Shown in pieces: positions 24,765-33,676 of a DNA stretch of 64,000 nt. This DNA is from Chloroflexota bacterium (GTDB lineage Bacteria; Chloroflexota; Dehalococcoidia; JABGRK01). Below the pieces are notes generated by a model. The model ran no database searches and was not told the origin of the DNA. It saw only the letters and a program-made list of their open reading frames with translations. The DNA lies in NCBI GenBank assembly GCA_018648325.1, contig JABGRK010000012.1:1-64000 (forward strand), read 5' to 3'. Both the position numbers and the translations under genes were made by a program. Positions within the stretch are counted from its first letter, which is position 1, and the number at the start of each line of letters is the position of its first letter.

Positions 24765-26222
24765 ATGAAGAGCGATTTTCTGGTTGCCATAACTCAACTT
24801 GCAGCGGAAAAAAATCTGCCAAAGGATCTGGTTCTTAAATCAGTTGAGGCTGCTTTAGTCTCGGCTTACAAGAAGGACACAGTCATGGCGGATCAGGACG
24901 TTGCTGTCAAAATTTCGCCAGGCAGTGGCGAGGTAAAGGTGTATTTGCGCAAACTGGTGGTTGAGGAGCCAAACAATCCTGACACCGAGATTGCCATTAA
25001 AGAAGCCAAAAAAATCAAAAGCGATATCGAAGTAGATGATATCCTGGATATAGAGATTACGCCAGCCAATGCAGGAAGGATTGCAGCCCAAACTGCCAAG
25101 CAGGTTGTGTTGCAGCGCCTTCGTGAAGCCGAGCGTGATATGGCCTATGAAGAGTATGTAGACAAAGAAGGCCAGATTATTCTGGGAGTGATTCAACGCG
25201 TAGAGCCGCGTCAGATTATCGTTGAGCTTGGTAAGAGCGAAGCGGTTATGCCTACAGGTGAACAGGTACGGACGGAGCGCTACCGCGTGGGCCAAAGACT
25301 CAAGTTTTATGTGGCTGAGGTACGTCGTACCGGCAAGGGCCCTCAGATTGCCGTATCACGTGCTCATCCTAATCTTTTGCGCTGTTTGTTTGAACTTGAG
25401 GTGCCGGAGATACTCAATGGAAGTGTTGAGGTCAAGGGTATTGCCAGAGAAGCCGGCCATCGTAGCAAGGTTGCCGTATGGGCCAATCAGGAAGGGCTTG
25501 ATCCTGTGGGTTCCTGTGTGGGCTTAAGAGGCGTGAGAATTCAGAATATAGCCAATGAGCTCAACGGCGAGAGAATTGATATTGTGCACTGGGATGAATC
25601 AACCGAGGCTTATATAGCCAATGCACTAAGTCCGGCTCAGGTAAGTCATGTTACAACCAATGATGAATTTGTGGCTGCCACCGTGGTAGTGCCAGACAAT
25701 CAATTGTCACTGGCAATTGGTAAAGAGGGGCAGAATGTTCGGCTGGCGGCAAAACTTACCGGGTGGAAGATAGATATCAAGAGTTTAACCATTGCCGCTC
25801 AGGAAGCGGAACTTAAAAAAGCCGAGCAGGCTGAAGCCAAGGAAGAGGAAAAACAATCTGAGGAAGAGGAAGTAGTAGCAGAGGTTCAGGTCATAGAGGA
25901 AGAGGTTGTGGCGGAATCTGCTCCTGTTGCCGAGGTTTCCGAAACGGTTGAAGAAGTGGTTCTGTCTGCAAAAGATGTGCTGCCTGAGTTTGCAGATATA
26001 GATACGGTTGAAGAGGAAAAAGAAGAAGAGGAAGAAGAGGCGGAGGAAGAAGAGGAAGAAGAGGAAGAGGGTGTTCTTTACGAACCCGAATTCTCCATTG
26101 AGACCGAAACTAACCAGATTCGTTTTGCTGAAGACATTCTGGGATACGATAGATTTGGTGGTGGTAAAAACAAAACCAATAAGGGCAAAAAAGGCAAGAA
26201 GAAGAAGGGGTCTAATAATTAA
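24765..26222 (+). CDS. nusA: Transcription elongation/termination factor NusA
   Basis: Binds RNA polymerase and nascent RNA and affects pausing, termination and antitermination. The 485-aa product has the N-terminal polymerase-binding domain (1-125), an S1 domain (EGQIILGVIQRVEPRQIIVEL), then two KH domains (GLDPVGSCVGLRGVRIQNI and QLSLAIGKEGQNVRLAAKLTGW). From about residue 350 there is a long, highly acidic Glu-rich tail, then a short Lys/Gly-rich end (GKKGKKKKGSNN). The tail is unlike the E. coli acidic repeats but typical of lineage-specific NusA extensions. The ribosome binding site AAGGAGAT lies unusually far (13 nt) from the ATG. Confidence 0.95.
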   Translation: MKSDFLVAITQLAAEKNLPKDLVLKSVEAALVSAYKKDTVMADQDVAVKISPGSGEVKVYLRKLVVEEPNNPDTEIAIKEAKKIKSDIEVDDILDIEITPANAGRIAAQTAKQVVLQRLREAERDMAYEEYVDKEGQIILGVIQRVEPRQIIVELGKSEAVMPTGEQVRTERYRVGQRLKFYVAEVRRTGKGPQIAVSRAHPNLLRCLFELEVPEILNGSVEVKGIAREAGHRSKVAVWANQEGLDPVGSCVGLRGVRIQNIANELNGERIDIVHWDESTEAYIANALSPAQVSHVTTNDEFVAATVVVPDNQLSLAIGKEGQNVRLAAKLTGWKIDIKSLTIAAQEAELKKAEQAEAKEEEKQSEEEEVVAEVQVIEEEVVAESAPVAEVSETVEEVVLSAKDVLPEFADIDTVEEEKEEEEEEAEEEEEEEEEGVLYEPEFSIETETNQIRFAEDILGYDRFGGGKNKTNKGKKGKKKKGSNN

Positions 26223-26232
26223 ATCTGCACAT

Positions 26233-26487
26233 GTGCCAAAGCGCACCTGTCTGGGGTGTCGCCAGGTTAGACCCAAGGCTGAATTGACACGAATAGTCAA
26301 ACGGTCCGACGTAGTAGAGGTTGATTTGACCGGTAGCAAGCCGGGGCGTGGAGCATACATATGCAAGTCTGCAGGCTGTTTGGACAAGATGCTCAGTGAA
26401 GGCCGTTTGGCGAGGTCTTTTAAGGCACAGGTTGCAAAGCAAGACTTAGAAAAACTCGTTAAGTATGCGAGTAAACTTGAAAATTAA
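26233..26487 (+). CDS. ylxR: YlxR-family RNA-binding protein
   Basis: Small nucleic-acid-binding protein encoded between nusA and infB in many bacteria. The signature PKRTCLGCRQVRPKAELTRI and GRGAYICKSAGCL are present. The start is unclear: no ATG lies in a suitable place. GTG 26233 (just before PKRTCLGC) begins 10 nt after the nusA stop, while an ATT at 26218 lies 7 nt after AAGGGG and overlaps the nusA stop. With GTG the protein has 84 aa. Its role is thought to be regulatory or ribosome-related; not settled. Confidence 0.85.
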   Translation: MPKRTCLGCRQVRPKAELTRIVKRSDVVEVDLTGSKPGRGAYICKSAGCLDKMLSEGRLARSFKAQVAKQDLEKLVKYASKLEN

Positions 26488-26515
26488 TAAAGCAATGATA
26501 GTTGAGAGTAGTTAA

Positions 26516-28345
26516 ATGGTTGAATCTTCTGCTGAAAAAGTTAAAAAAAAGGCCACAGGTACTACCAAAAAGAAAGTCAAGAAGGGTATTCCAATACCCA
26601 GTAGCGTTTCTGTGAAACAACTTGGCGAACTGCTTGATGTGGACCCTGTTGCTGTTATCAAAGATCTGATGAAAAAGAGCATTATGGCCACCATCAATCA
26701 GGTGATAGACTATAAAACCGCTGCGATGGTTGCCAGAGATCTTGCTATTGATGTACATGAAGAGCAGGTATCTGCCATTAAGGAGATGCCGAAGTATCAT
26801 AGATTCGCTATAGATGATAACATCACGCAGAAGACACGCCCGCCGGTGGTTACTATAATGGGGCATGTTGATCATGGGAAAACCCGCCTTCTGGATGCTA
26901 TTCGTCAGGCCAAGGTTATGGACTCTGAGGCCGGTGGTATTACTCAGCACATTGGTGCTTATCAAGTAGAGGTAAATGGTCAGAAAATTACCTTTTTAGA
27001 TACCCCAGGGCATGCGGCCTTCACGTCTATGCGTGCTCGTGGTGCACATGTGACCGATATAGCCATTTTGGTGGTGGCGGCAGACGATGGCATTATGCCG
27101 CAGACGGTTGAGGCTATCGACCATGCCAAGGCCGCCGAAGTTGCAATTGTGATTGTAATCAATAAGATCGACAAACCAGATGCCGATATTGAGCGAGTGA
27201 AACAACAACTGACGGAACACAATTTGCTCATTGAGGAGTGGGGTGGAGATATTATCTGCGTACCCGTATCCGCTAAAACGGGCGATGGTATCCCCGATTT
27301 ATTGGAACACCTACTGCTTGTTGCCGAGATACAGGAGCTTAAAGCTGATGCAGATCGTAAGGCTTTGGGCGTAGTCGTAGAGTCGGAGATGGATACCCAA
27401 AAAGGGCCACTGGCCACTGTACTTGTGCAGCAGGGCACCCTCAAGGTTGGCGATAGTGTAGTTGTGGGTGATACCTGGGGTAAAGTAAAGGCCATGTTCA
27501 ACGATGAGGGCAAGCATATCAGAAAGGCCGGGCCGTCGATGCCGGCAGAGATAATGGGGCTAAACAGCGTGCCTCAGGCCGGAGACGGGCTTAAGGCTGT
27601 CTCAGATGATCGTTCAGCGCGCCTACAGGTTGAAAAGGCTCGCAAAGCAAAAGAGATGGAGTCCACGCAGGTTGTCAAGGTATTGGCGCTGGAGGATATA
27701 TATAATCAGATCAAATCTGGACAGGTCAAAGAACTCAATGTAGTTATTAAGACCGATGTTCAGGGCAGTGTTGAGCCGATAAAAGATTCACTTGAGGGGC
27801 TTAATGTTGAGGGCATCAAGGTACGTATACTACGCGCTGATGCTGGTAATATAACTGAGTCTGATGTGACTCTGGCTCTTGCATCTCAGGCTATTGTTAT
27901 AGGATTTAACTCCCGTCCTGAAGCGGGTGCCCGACGTATGGCCGATAGTGAGGGTGTGGATATACGCGTTTATGATGTTATATATGAACTGATTGAGGAT
28001 GTTCAAAAGGCACTGGGTGGCTTGCTGGAACCGATTATTATAGAGGTTGTCGATGGTCATGCCGAGGTCAGGGCTGTGTTTACAGTGGGCAAGCGCGACA
28101 GAATTGCCGGTTCGTATATTACCGATGGGAAGGTGCTGCGAAGCTCATTTGCACGTATAATCAGAGATGGCGAGAAAATCCACGACTCAACCATGAGCAG
28201 CCTTAAACGCTTTAAGGACGATGCCAAGGAAGTGCTTACTGGCTTTGAGTGCGGTATCAGTGTTGACGGATTTACCGATTTCAAGGTTGGTGATATAGTC
28301 GAATCCTACCACAGTGAAGAAGCTCACAGGGGAACAGCTTTATAA
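26516..28345 (+). CDS. infB: Translation initiation factor IF-2
   Basis: GTPase that places fMet-tRNA on the 30S subunit and promotes subunit joining. The 609-aa product is a short IF-2 with a reduced N-terminal region (basic lysine stretch, then IF2_N at about 28-80). GTPase motifs: G1 GHVDHGKT at 116-123, G3 DTPGH followed by AAFTSMRARGA, G4 NKID. Domains II to IV follow, ending in GFECGISVDGFTDFKVGDIVE, the fMet-tRNA-binding domain C2. It follows ylxR by 28 nt. The gene order nusA-ylxR-infB-rbfA-truB is conserved across bacteria. Confidence 0.96.
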   Translation: MVESSAEKVKKKATGTTKKKVKKGIPIPSSVSVKQLGELLDVDPVAVIKDLMKKSIMATINQVIDYKTAAMVARDLAIDVHEEQVSAIKEMPKYHRFAIDDNITQKTRPPVVTIMGHVDHGKTRLLDAIRQAKVMDSEAGGITQHIGAYQVEVNGQKITFLDTPGHAAFTSMRARGAHVTDIAILVVAADDGIMPQTVEAIDHAKAAEVAIVIVINKIDKPDADIERVKQQLTEHNLLIEEWGGDIICVPVSAKTGDGIPDLLEHLLLVAEIQELKADADRKALGVVVESEMDTQKGPLATVLVQQGTLKVGDSVVVGDTWGKVKAMFNDEGKHIRKAGPSMPAEIMGLNSVPQAGDGLKAVSDDRSARLQVEKARKAKEMESTQVVKVLALEDIYNQIKSGQVKELNVVIKTDVQGSVEPIKDSLEGLNVEGIKVRILRADAGNITESDVTLALASQAIVIGFNSRPEAGARRMADSEGVDIRVYDVIYELIEDVQKALGGLLEPIIIEVVDGHAEVRAVFTVGKRDRIAGSYITDGKVLRSSFARIIRDGEKIHDSTMSSLKRFKDDAKEVLTGFECGISVDGFTDFKVGDIVESYHSEEAHRGTAL

Positions 28346-28423
28346 TAAAAAATCCTACCTCCAGTTTTCCTCCGTTTGACGGTTTTTGCGGTTTGGCAAC
28401 TTAAGGTATATTTCGGATGTGAA

Positions 28424-28798
28424 ATGATGAGCAGACGTACCGAACGAGTTAACGACGCCATTCAAGTCGAATTAGGCGATCTGATCAAACGCCGCGTAAA
28501 AGACCCCAGGTTGTGCGAGCTCACATCCATAACTCAGGTAATCACATCTGCCGATCTCAGGCATGCCCGTGTGTTTATCAGCGTCATGGGCGACGATGAG
28601 CAGAAGGCTGAGACGCTTAAATGCCTGAAATCCGCAAGTGGTTATTTACGCAGAGAACTTTCTCAGCGTTTCACCATGCGATACACCCCCGAGCTTATTT
28701 TTGAAGCAGATGACTCCATTGAAAAGGGCGTACACCTCCTTGATGTAATCCAGAATCTGGCTATTGATCCAGAGATTCCTGATGAGGAACAGAGTTGA
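28424..28798 (+). CDS. rbfA: Ribosome-binding factor A
   Basis: 30S maturation factor binding near the 5' helix of 16S rRNA. The 124-aa product (from ATG 28424; ATG 28427 is equally possible) begins SRRTERVNDAIQVELGDLI and contains the KH-like fold segment ITSADLRHARVFISVMGDDEQ. An upstream TTG at 28376 would add 16 residues that do not fit the family. The stop TGA overlaps the truB TTG start. Spacing from infB is 78 nt. Confidence 0.92.
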   Translation: MMSRRTERVNDAIQVELGDLIKRRVKDPRLCELTSITQVITSADLRHARVFISVMGDDEQKAETLKCLKSASGYLRRELSQRFTMRYTPELIFEADDSIEKGVHLLDVIQNLAIDPEIPDEEQS

Positions 28799-29685
28799 GT
28801 GTAGATGGTATTATCAACGCCATCAAACCTCACGGAATGAGTTCTTTCGCCATGGTTTCACTGGTGCGCCGCGTAAGCGGTGAGCGCCGAGTGGGACATG
28901 CAGGTACCCTTGATAAACCCGCCACAGGAGTTCTTCCCATATGCATTGGCAAAGCCACCAGGGTTGTTGAGTTTTTAACTGCAGGCCGAAAAGTATATAG
29001 GGCCAAGGTTAAACTGGGCATTGTTACCGATACATACGATGGAGAAGGTAGCATTATCGAGGAGAGGGATTGGTCCTCTATTGACAAGAACCAACTGGAA
29101 CGCCTGCTCCCATCCTTCATAGGAACTATTAAGCAGGTTCCCCCCATGTACAGCGCTCTCAAACGAGACGGAAAACCGCTGCATCGTCTTGCCCGCGCCG
29201 GTGTTGAAATTGAACGTAAGCCACGGGATATCGACATATACAGTATTGATATTTTAGACTGGCAGCCGCCTTATTTTACGATTGACGTTGAGTGTGGTAA
29301 GGGTACGTATATTCGCTCTCTGGCTTATGATATCGGTCAGACCCTTGGCTGCGGGGCGCATCTGGCAAACCTTATCCGCACCAGAAATGGCATATTTGAT
29401 ATGGCAGGCGGTCTTACGGTTGATCAAATTGAAGAGGTGTTCAGTACAGGGAACTGGCAGGACGTGCTTCATCCCCTAGATTCGGTTTTGGGGCATATGT
29501 CACCTGCTACCGTCGATAGTGATACTCAAAAGAACATCAAAAACGGCATATCGATCGAACTTGAGGTCGAAAACCCGTTGGATGATCAATGGTGTCGTGT
29601 CTACTCAGAAGATGGGCGTTTTATCGCATTGCTTAAGTATGATCAATCCGAGGGGAAGTGGCATCCGTCCAAGGTGTTTATTTAG
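28795..29685 (+). CDS. truB: tRNA pseudouridine-55 synthase
   Basis: Forms pseudouridine 55 in the T-arm of tRNA. The 296-aa product has the catalytic motif GHAGTLDKPATGVLP with D40 as nucleophile, and the later VECGKGTYIRSLAYDIG. The C-terminal PUA-like part (about 240-296) is present. The start is TTG 28795, with a GAGG site upstream and a 4-bp overlap (TTGA) with rbfA. Its last 4 bp overlap the end of the convergent PHP gene on the other strand; no terminator lies between them. Confidence 0.94.
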   Translation: MSVDGIINAIKPHGMSSFAMVSLVRRVSGERRVGHAGTLDKPATGVLPICIGKATRVVEFLTAGRKVYRAKVKLGIVTDTYDGEGSIIEERDWSSIDKNQLERLLPSFIGTIKQVPPMYSALKRDGKPLHRLARAGVEIERKPRDIDIYSIDILDWQPPYFTIDVECGKGTYIRSLAYDIGQTLGCGAHLANLIRTRNGIFDMAGGLTVDQIEEVFSTGNWQDVLHPLDSVLGHMSPATVDSDTQKNIKNGISIELEVENPLDDQWCRVYSEDGRFIALLKYDQSEGKWHPSKVFI

Positions 29686-30341
29686 CCGCCAATTCGTTTA
29701 AGCAGTTCTTGCGGGTTGGTGATTAGCACTTCGTCTAGTTGTATGTCCTCAAGGCCTGCTCCTTTTGCCACCGCTTTTGCCTTATCTGCTGTAAGCAGAT
29801 CTGTCCAGGTGTGGCTGTCGGAGTTGAGAATAAGCTTGGCTCCCGCAGTGTTTGCAACTTTGGCGACGTGTCCGTTGGTAAGGCAGTGTCCTTTTCTTGC
29901 GGATATCTCAAGATAAACCCCGTTTTTTGCCGCCAGCTCTGCCTCTTCAACTGTTATCAGTCCCGGGTGTGCCAGGATATCCACGTCCGGGCAACTTACT
30001 GCCGCCAGGTTCGTACCGGGGCCTACGTTTTCGGAGATTGTTTCACCATGAACCACCACTATTTTTGCTCCTGCCTGCTTTGCTTGTTTGGCGGCATCGG
30101 CGATTGCCTGTGGTGGCAGATAGGTTAGCTCTATGCCGGAAATAGCTACGATATCCCAGCTTTGCATGGCCGCATCACAGTCTTTGGCCACCTCGGCAAT
30201 AACTCTACCGGAGTATCCCACACCGGCGTGATCGGTTATACAGATAACCCTGTAGCCCTTGTTGTATCCCTGATAAATGAGTTCGGACGGGGAAAGCTCA
30301 CCGTCGCTAAGGGAAGTATGTGTGTGAAAATCGTATACCAT
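29682..30341 (-). CDS. PHP-domain phosphoesterase
   Basis: The 219-aa product is a single PHP domain, a metal-dependent phosphoesterase fold: FHTHTSLSDGEL (metal-binding HxH), CITDHAGVG, GIELTY, HPGL and NSDSHTWTDL are the expected metal-ligand blocks. It resembles the histidinol-phosphatase-like group more than the DNA polymerase PHP domain. Substrate unknown. Two further PHP genes occur in the window (31765 and 54530). Upstream, in the space shared with the inositol gene, lies a perfect 28-bp palindrome that could control both directions. Confidence 0.85.
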   Translation of the reverse strand: MVYDFHTHTSLSDGELSPSELIYQGYNKGYRVICITDHAGVGYSGRVIAEVAKDCDAAMQSWDIVAISGIELTYLPPQAIADAAKQAKQAGAKIVVVHGETISENVGPGTNLAAVSCPDVDILAHPGLITVEEAELAAKNGVYLEISARKGHCLTNGHVAKVANTAGAKLILNSDSHTWTDLLTADKAKAVAKGAGLEDIQLDEVLITNPQELLKRIGG

Positions 30342-30384
30342 ATTGGCTTGAGGATAACATATTACTATGTCTTGCTCAAGCCTT

Positions 30385-30412
30385 CCATATGTCTGACATG
30401 TCAGACATATGG
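30385..30412. promoter_or_regulatory. Perfect 28-bp palindrome, candidate operator
   Basis: The half-site CCATATGTCTGACA is followed directly by its exact reverse complement, without a loop. It lies between the divergent PHP (start 30341) and inositol-phosphate synthase genes. Such loop-free symmetry fits a dimeric regulator binding site better than an RNA hairpin. Confidence 0.65.
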
Positions 30413-30449
30413 CTTTATATTCTTTAAAAAAGGGAAGAATTGATTGACG

Positions 30450-30480
30450 TACTTTGACAAAGTATAGTAGAGTATAGTAG
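30450..30480. promoter_or_regulatory. Inverted repeat and tandem decamers in the ino1 promoter
   Basis: TACTTT-GAC-AAAGTA (30450-30464) is an inverted repeat that includes a TTGACA (30454-30459). It overlaps a tandem repeat of AGTATAGTAG (30461-30480) that supplies two TATAGT -10-like boxes. The spacing from TTGACA to the second box is 13 nt, short for a plain promoter, which suggests a regulated one. Confidence 0.45.
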
Positions 30481-30545
30481 CTTGAGCCAAAGTTATGACT
30501 AAAAAAAGAACAAAAAATCAGCTACAGCCAAAGGAGGCCAAACCG

Positions 30546-31646
30546 GTGGATAAGATTAATGTTGCTATAATTGGGCTGGGAAACTGCGCATCGTCGTTTG
30601 TGCAGGGCATACATTACTATGCCAACGCAAAAGAGGGCGATTTCGTACCCGGTCTGATGCATATAAATCTGGGTGGATATCATATTAGCGATATAAACAT
30701 TGTTGCTGCTATTGATATTGATAAAAACAAGGTGGGCAAGGATGTATCCGAGGCCATCTATGCAAAACCCAATAACACTTTCAAGTTTCATGATGTTCCC
30801 AAGCTTGGGGTCAAAGTCGAGCGCGGTATGTGTCACGATGGGTTAGGTAAGTATCTTTCGAAGGTTATTGAAAAAGCCCCGGGGCAGACCGCCGATATAG
30901 TAAAAATTCTTAAAGAAACCAATACCCACGTGGTTATTAACTACCTGCCGGTTGGCAGTGAGGAAGCCACCAAGTGGTATGTGGAGCAGATTCTTGCCGC
31001 AGGGTGCGGACTGATTAACTGTATACCGGTGTTTATTGCGCGCGAGAAGTACTGGCAAAAAAGATTTGATGAAAAAGGATTGCCGGTAATAGGTGATGAT
31101 ATTAAATCACAGGTAGGTGCTACTATTACTCATCGTGTGCTCACCAGGCTTTTTGCCGATCGTGGCGTGAAATTGGAACGCACTTATCAACTGAACTTCG
31201 GCGGCAATACCGACTTCTATAATATGCTGGAGCGCGAGCGTTTGGAATCTAAAAAGATATCCAAGACAAACGCCGTTACCTCACAGCTTGACTATCCGCT
31301 TGATGAGGGTGATATTCATGTAGGTCCCAGCGACTACGTTCCGTGGCTCTCCGATCGCAAGTGGTGTTACATTCGCATGGAGGGCAGGACCTTTGGAGAT
31401 GTCCCGCTTAACGTTGAGTGTAAGCTTGAGGTGTGGGACAGCCCTAATTCGGCGGGCGTGGTGATTGATGCGGTAAGATGTGCTAAGCTGGCTCTGGACA
31501 GAGGGCTCAAGGGCTCGCTGGTTGCGCCGTCGTCTTATTTCATGAAATCGCCTCCTAACCAGTATACTGATGATAAGGCCAGAAACATGGTGGAAGGCTT
31601 TATTAAGGATGAACCTCAGGATGAACCGACAACTTTAAATGGTTAG
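30546..31646 (+). CDS. ino1: Inositol-3-phosphate (inositol-1-phosphate) synthase
   Basis: Converts glucose 6-phosphate to 1L-myo-inositol 1-phosphate with NAD, the first step to inositol lipids. Visible: the NAD-binding [52 protein letters not shown] and KISKTNAV. This is the short actinobacterial/archaeal type. Start: GTG 30546 has AGGAGG 8 nt upstream; an ATG at 30495, adding 17 lysine-rich residues, has no ribosome binding site. It opens an inositol module with 31765, 32538 and 33677. A perfect hairpin terminator follows. Confidence 0.93.
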   Translation: MDKINVAIIGLGNCASSFVQGIHYYANAKEGDFVPGLMHINLGGYHISDINIVAAIDIDKNKVGKDVSEAIYAKPNNTFKFHDVPKLGVKVERGMCHDGLGKYLSKVIEKAPGQTADIVKILKETNTHVVINYLPVGSEEATKWYVEQILAAGCGLINCIPVFIAREKYWQKRFDEKGLPVIGDDIKSQVGATITHRVLTRLFADRGVKLERTYQLNFGGNTDFYNMLERERLESKKISKTNAVTSQLDYPLDEGDIHVGPSDYVPWLSDRKWCYIRMEGRTFGDVPLNVECKLEVWDSPNSAGVVIDAVRCAKLALDRGLKGSLVAPSSYFMKSPPNQYTDDKARNMVEGFIKDEPQDEPTTLNG

Positions 31647-31682
31647 CATCGTGATGGTGTCTGCAATTATTACTTAGCAGGT

Positions 31683-31715
31683 CAAGGTCAAAAGCTTTTG
31701 ACCTTGGCTTTGTTT
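31683..31715 (+). terminator. Terminator after ino1
   Basis: CAAGGTCAAAAG is followed directly by its exact reverse complement (31683-31706), then GCTTTGTTTT. The 24-bp symmetry with a T-rich tail fits an intrinsic terminator, possibly leaky, since the next genes of the pathway follow. Confidence 0.75.
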
Positions 31716-31764
31716 TATACGATGCTTTTTGACAAAAGTTGCTGAGAGGATAGTAACAAGAGTA

Positions 31765-32541
31765 ATGGGCAATTGGGAAAGGCCTGATGGCCATGGGATT
31801 GCTGATTTACATATGCACAGTAGCCTTGGCGATGGTATGGCAAGTATTTATCAGATTCTGGAATATGTTGAGCATAAGACCGATCTGGACGTTATTGCCA
31901 TTACTGACCACGATGACATCAGGGGTAGCTACCAGGCACGCGAACTGGCAGCCAAAAAGAACTACCGCTTTGAGGTTGTCACAGGTATGGAAGTTACTAC
32001 TCTCCATGGGCATTTGATTGCAGTATTTATCGAGGAGCCGGTTGCGCCCCTTGCACGGTTGGATACAACGGTTGAGGCGATTCATAAGCAGGGTGGGTTG
32101 TGCATAGTTCCCCACCCCATGAGCTGGCTTATGCGTTCTATTGGGCAGACCACACTGGATAGATTCAGCTATCGACGTGACGGGATTCACCTCAATGGTA
32201 TCGAGCTGGTTAACTCCAATATCGCGGCACGCATTTCCTACGAAAAGAGCAAGCGACTCAATCGCAAGCGTTATCATCTGGCAGAAACAGGTGCCAGCGA
32301 CGCTCATTTTCTGGTGATGATTGGTAGCGGATATACGGTATTCCCCGGTAAAACAGCCGCTGACCTGAAGCAGGCTTTAATTGATAGAACGACGAATGCC
32401 GGTAGCAACGGCCCGGTAAGCCTTAAAAAAATCGGTTACGGACGTGTCCTTAAGCAATTAATGTTTAAGGGCTCTCCCCTTATAGGAATCCCCAAGCTGT
32501 TGGCTAAAAAATTTGGCAGGAGCAAGGAAACGTCTAAATGA
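31765..32541 (+). CDS. PHP-domain phosphoesterase
   Basis: Metal-dependent phosphoesterase of the PHP superfamily. Motifs: DLHMHSSLGDGMAS, AITDHDDIRG, GMEVTT, HPMSW, ETGASDAHF. The last motif is the D-x-H of the third metal site. The start is uncertain: ATG 31765 or TTG 31729 (12 residues longer); both leave the domain complete. The stop overlaps the ATG of the glycosyltransferase gene (ATGA), so the two are translationally coupled. Its place in the inositol-lipid cluster suggests it dephosphorylates an inositol- or sugar-phosphate intermediate, which is inference. Confidence 0.85.
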   Translation: MGNWERPDGHGIADLHMHSSLGDGMASIYQILEYVEHKTDLDVIAITDHDDIRGSYQARELAAKKNYRFEVVTGMEVTTLHGHLIAVFIEEPVAPLARLDTTVEAIHKQGGLCIVPHPMSWLMRSIGQTTLDRFSYRRDGIHLNGIELVNSNIAARISYEKSKRLNRKRYHLAETGASDAHFLVMIGSGYTVFPGKTAADLKQALIDRTTNAGSNGPVSLKKIGYGRVLKQLMFKGSPLIGIPKLLAKKFGRSKETSK

Positions 32542-33659
32542 AAATAGGGCTTGTTTCGGCTTACGACCATGCGCATCCCGGTGGCGTTAAGGCGCACATT
32601 GATCATCTCAAGGATCATTTTGACAAAATGGGCCATCAAGTCAAAATCATGGCTCCGTTTTCTTACCAGCAGCCATTGGGAAAAGACGTTATTCCCATGG
32701 GAAGGCCCACTTTTTATATACCGAGCGGTGGATCTACGGCCAGGATGAATCTATTCCCCCGGCCCTGGAGTAATCTCAAGAAGATACTTAGGGAAGAGGC
32801 CTTTGACATATTGCATTTGCATGAACCACTGTTGCCCTGGTTGCCGGTAAATGCATTGCGTTTGTCTAAAACCATTAATATAGGCACGTTTCATGCCTAT
32901 CATCCCAGCAGCCTCGGCTATGCGCTGTGGAAACCCTATCTTAAGAATATATCTTTTCGCCAGCTGCATGGCGTGATTGCCGTTTCGGAAGCTGCAAAAG
33001 AATTTCATATGAACTTCTTCCCGGGTGATTACAGGATAATCCCTAATGGCATTTCCTATACGCATTTTGCCAAGGATGTGCCGCCGTTTGAACAGTACCG
33101 CGATGGCAAGAAGAACATCCTTTTTGTGGGCCGCTATGATGAAAAGCGCAAGGGACTCAAGTATTTGCTGGGCGCTTTTAAAATACTAAAGGAGCGTTTT
33201 GGGAATATTCGTCTTCTTGTAGTTGGTCCCGGCAGTAAAAAACTGCGTTTGTGGAAAAGCGACAACAACGATGATATTATTTTTACCGGATATGCGTCGT
33301 ATGATGATTTACCACGCTATTACAAAACGGCTGACGTTTTTTGTGCTCCGGCCACAGGATCTGAAAGCTTCGGCATTGTGCTCTTGGAAGGTATGGCAGC
33401 GGGTGCTCCTGTCGTGGCATCCAACATCAAGGGGTACGCAGGTGTGGTAGATCATGGAAAAGACGGTTTTTTAGTTCAGCCTATGAACGAGCAGGCTTTG
33501 GCCAATGGGCTGGCACATGTTCTTGAAAACGAGCCTTTGCGGGAAACGATGCGCGCTAATGGTAAAATAAAGGCGGAGAGATTTCGCTGGACAAACGTTT
33601 CGGCAAAAGTTATGGACTTTTACCTCGAAACGATGCACCGCTGGGGCAGGAAAGTATAA
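32538..33659 (+). CDS. GT4-family glycosyltransferase, PimA-like
   Basis: GT-B glycosyltransferase, likely adding a sugar (mannose in the actinobacterial counterpart) to phosphatidylinositol on the inner membrane face. Visible: the N-terminal GLVSAYDHAHPGGVKAHI (glycine-rich acceptor side), HLHEPLLPWLP, the middle NILFVGRYDEKRKGLKYLL and the donor-binding ESFGIVLLEGMAAGAPVVAS with the E-x7-E pattern. 373 aa is normal for PimA-type enzymes. It overlaps the PHP gene by 4 bp and precedes the lipid synthase by 17 nt. The sugar specificity cannot be read from the sequence. Confidence 0.88.
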   Translation: MKIGLVSAYDHAHPGGVKAHIDHLKDHFDKMGHQVKIMAPFSYQQPLGKDVIPMGRPTFYIPSGGSTARMNLFPRPWSNLKKILREEAFDILHLHEPLLPWLPVNALRLSKTINIGTFHAYHPSSLGYALWKPYLKNISFRQLHGVIAVSEAAKEFHMNFFPGDYRIIPNGISYTHFAKDVPPFEQYRDGKKNILFVGRYDEKRKGLKYLLGAFKILKERFGNIRLLVVGPGSKKLRLWKSDNNDDIIFTGYASYDDLPRYYKTADVFCAPATGSESFGIVLLEGMAAGAPVVASNIKGYAGVVDHGKDGFLVQPMNEQALANGLAHVLENEPLRETMRANGKIKAERFRWTNVSAKVMDFYLETMHRWGRKV

Positions 33660-33676
33660 CTTTTTGGAGCTGATAG

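Noticed and set aside
26008-26232. Long lysine/arginine-rich frame on the plus strand upstream of YlxR
   Set aside because: It is the shifted frame of the Glu-rich tail of nusA; the repeated GAA/GAG codons read as AAG/AGA. Only the part from about 26233 matches YlxR.
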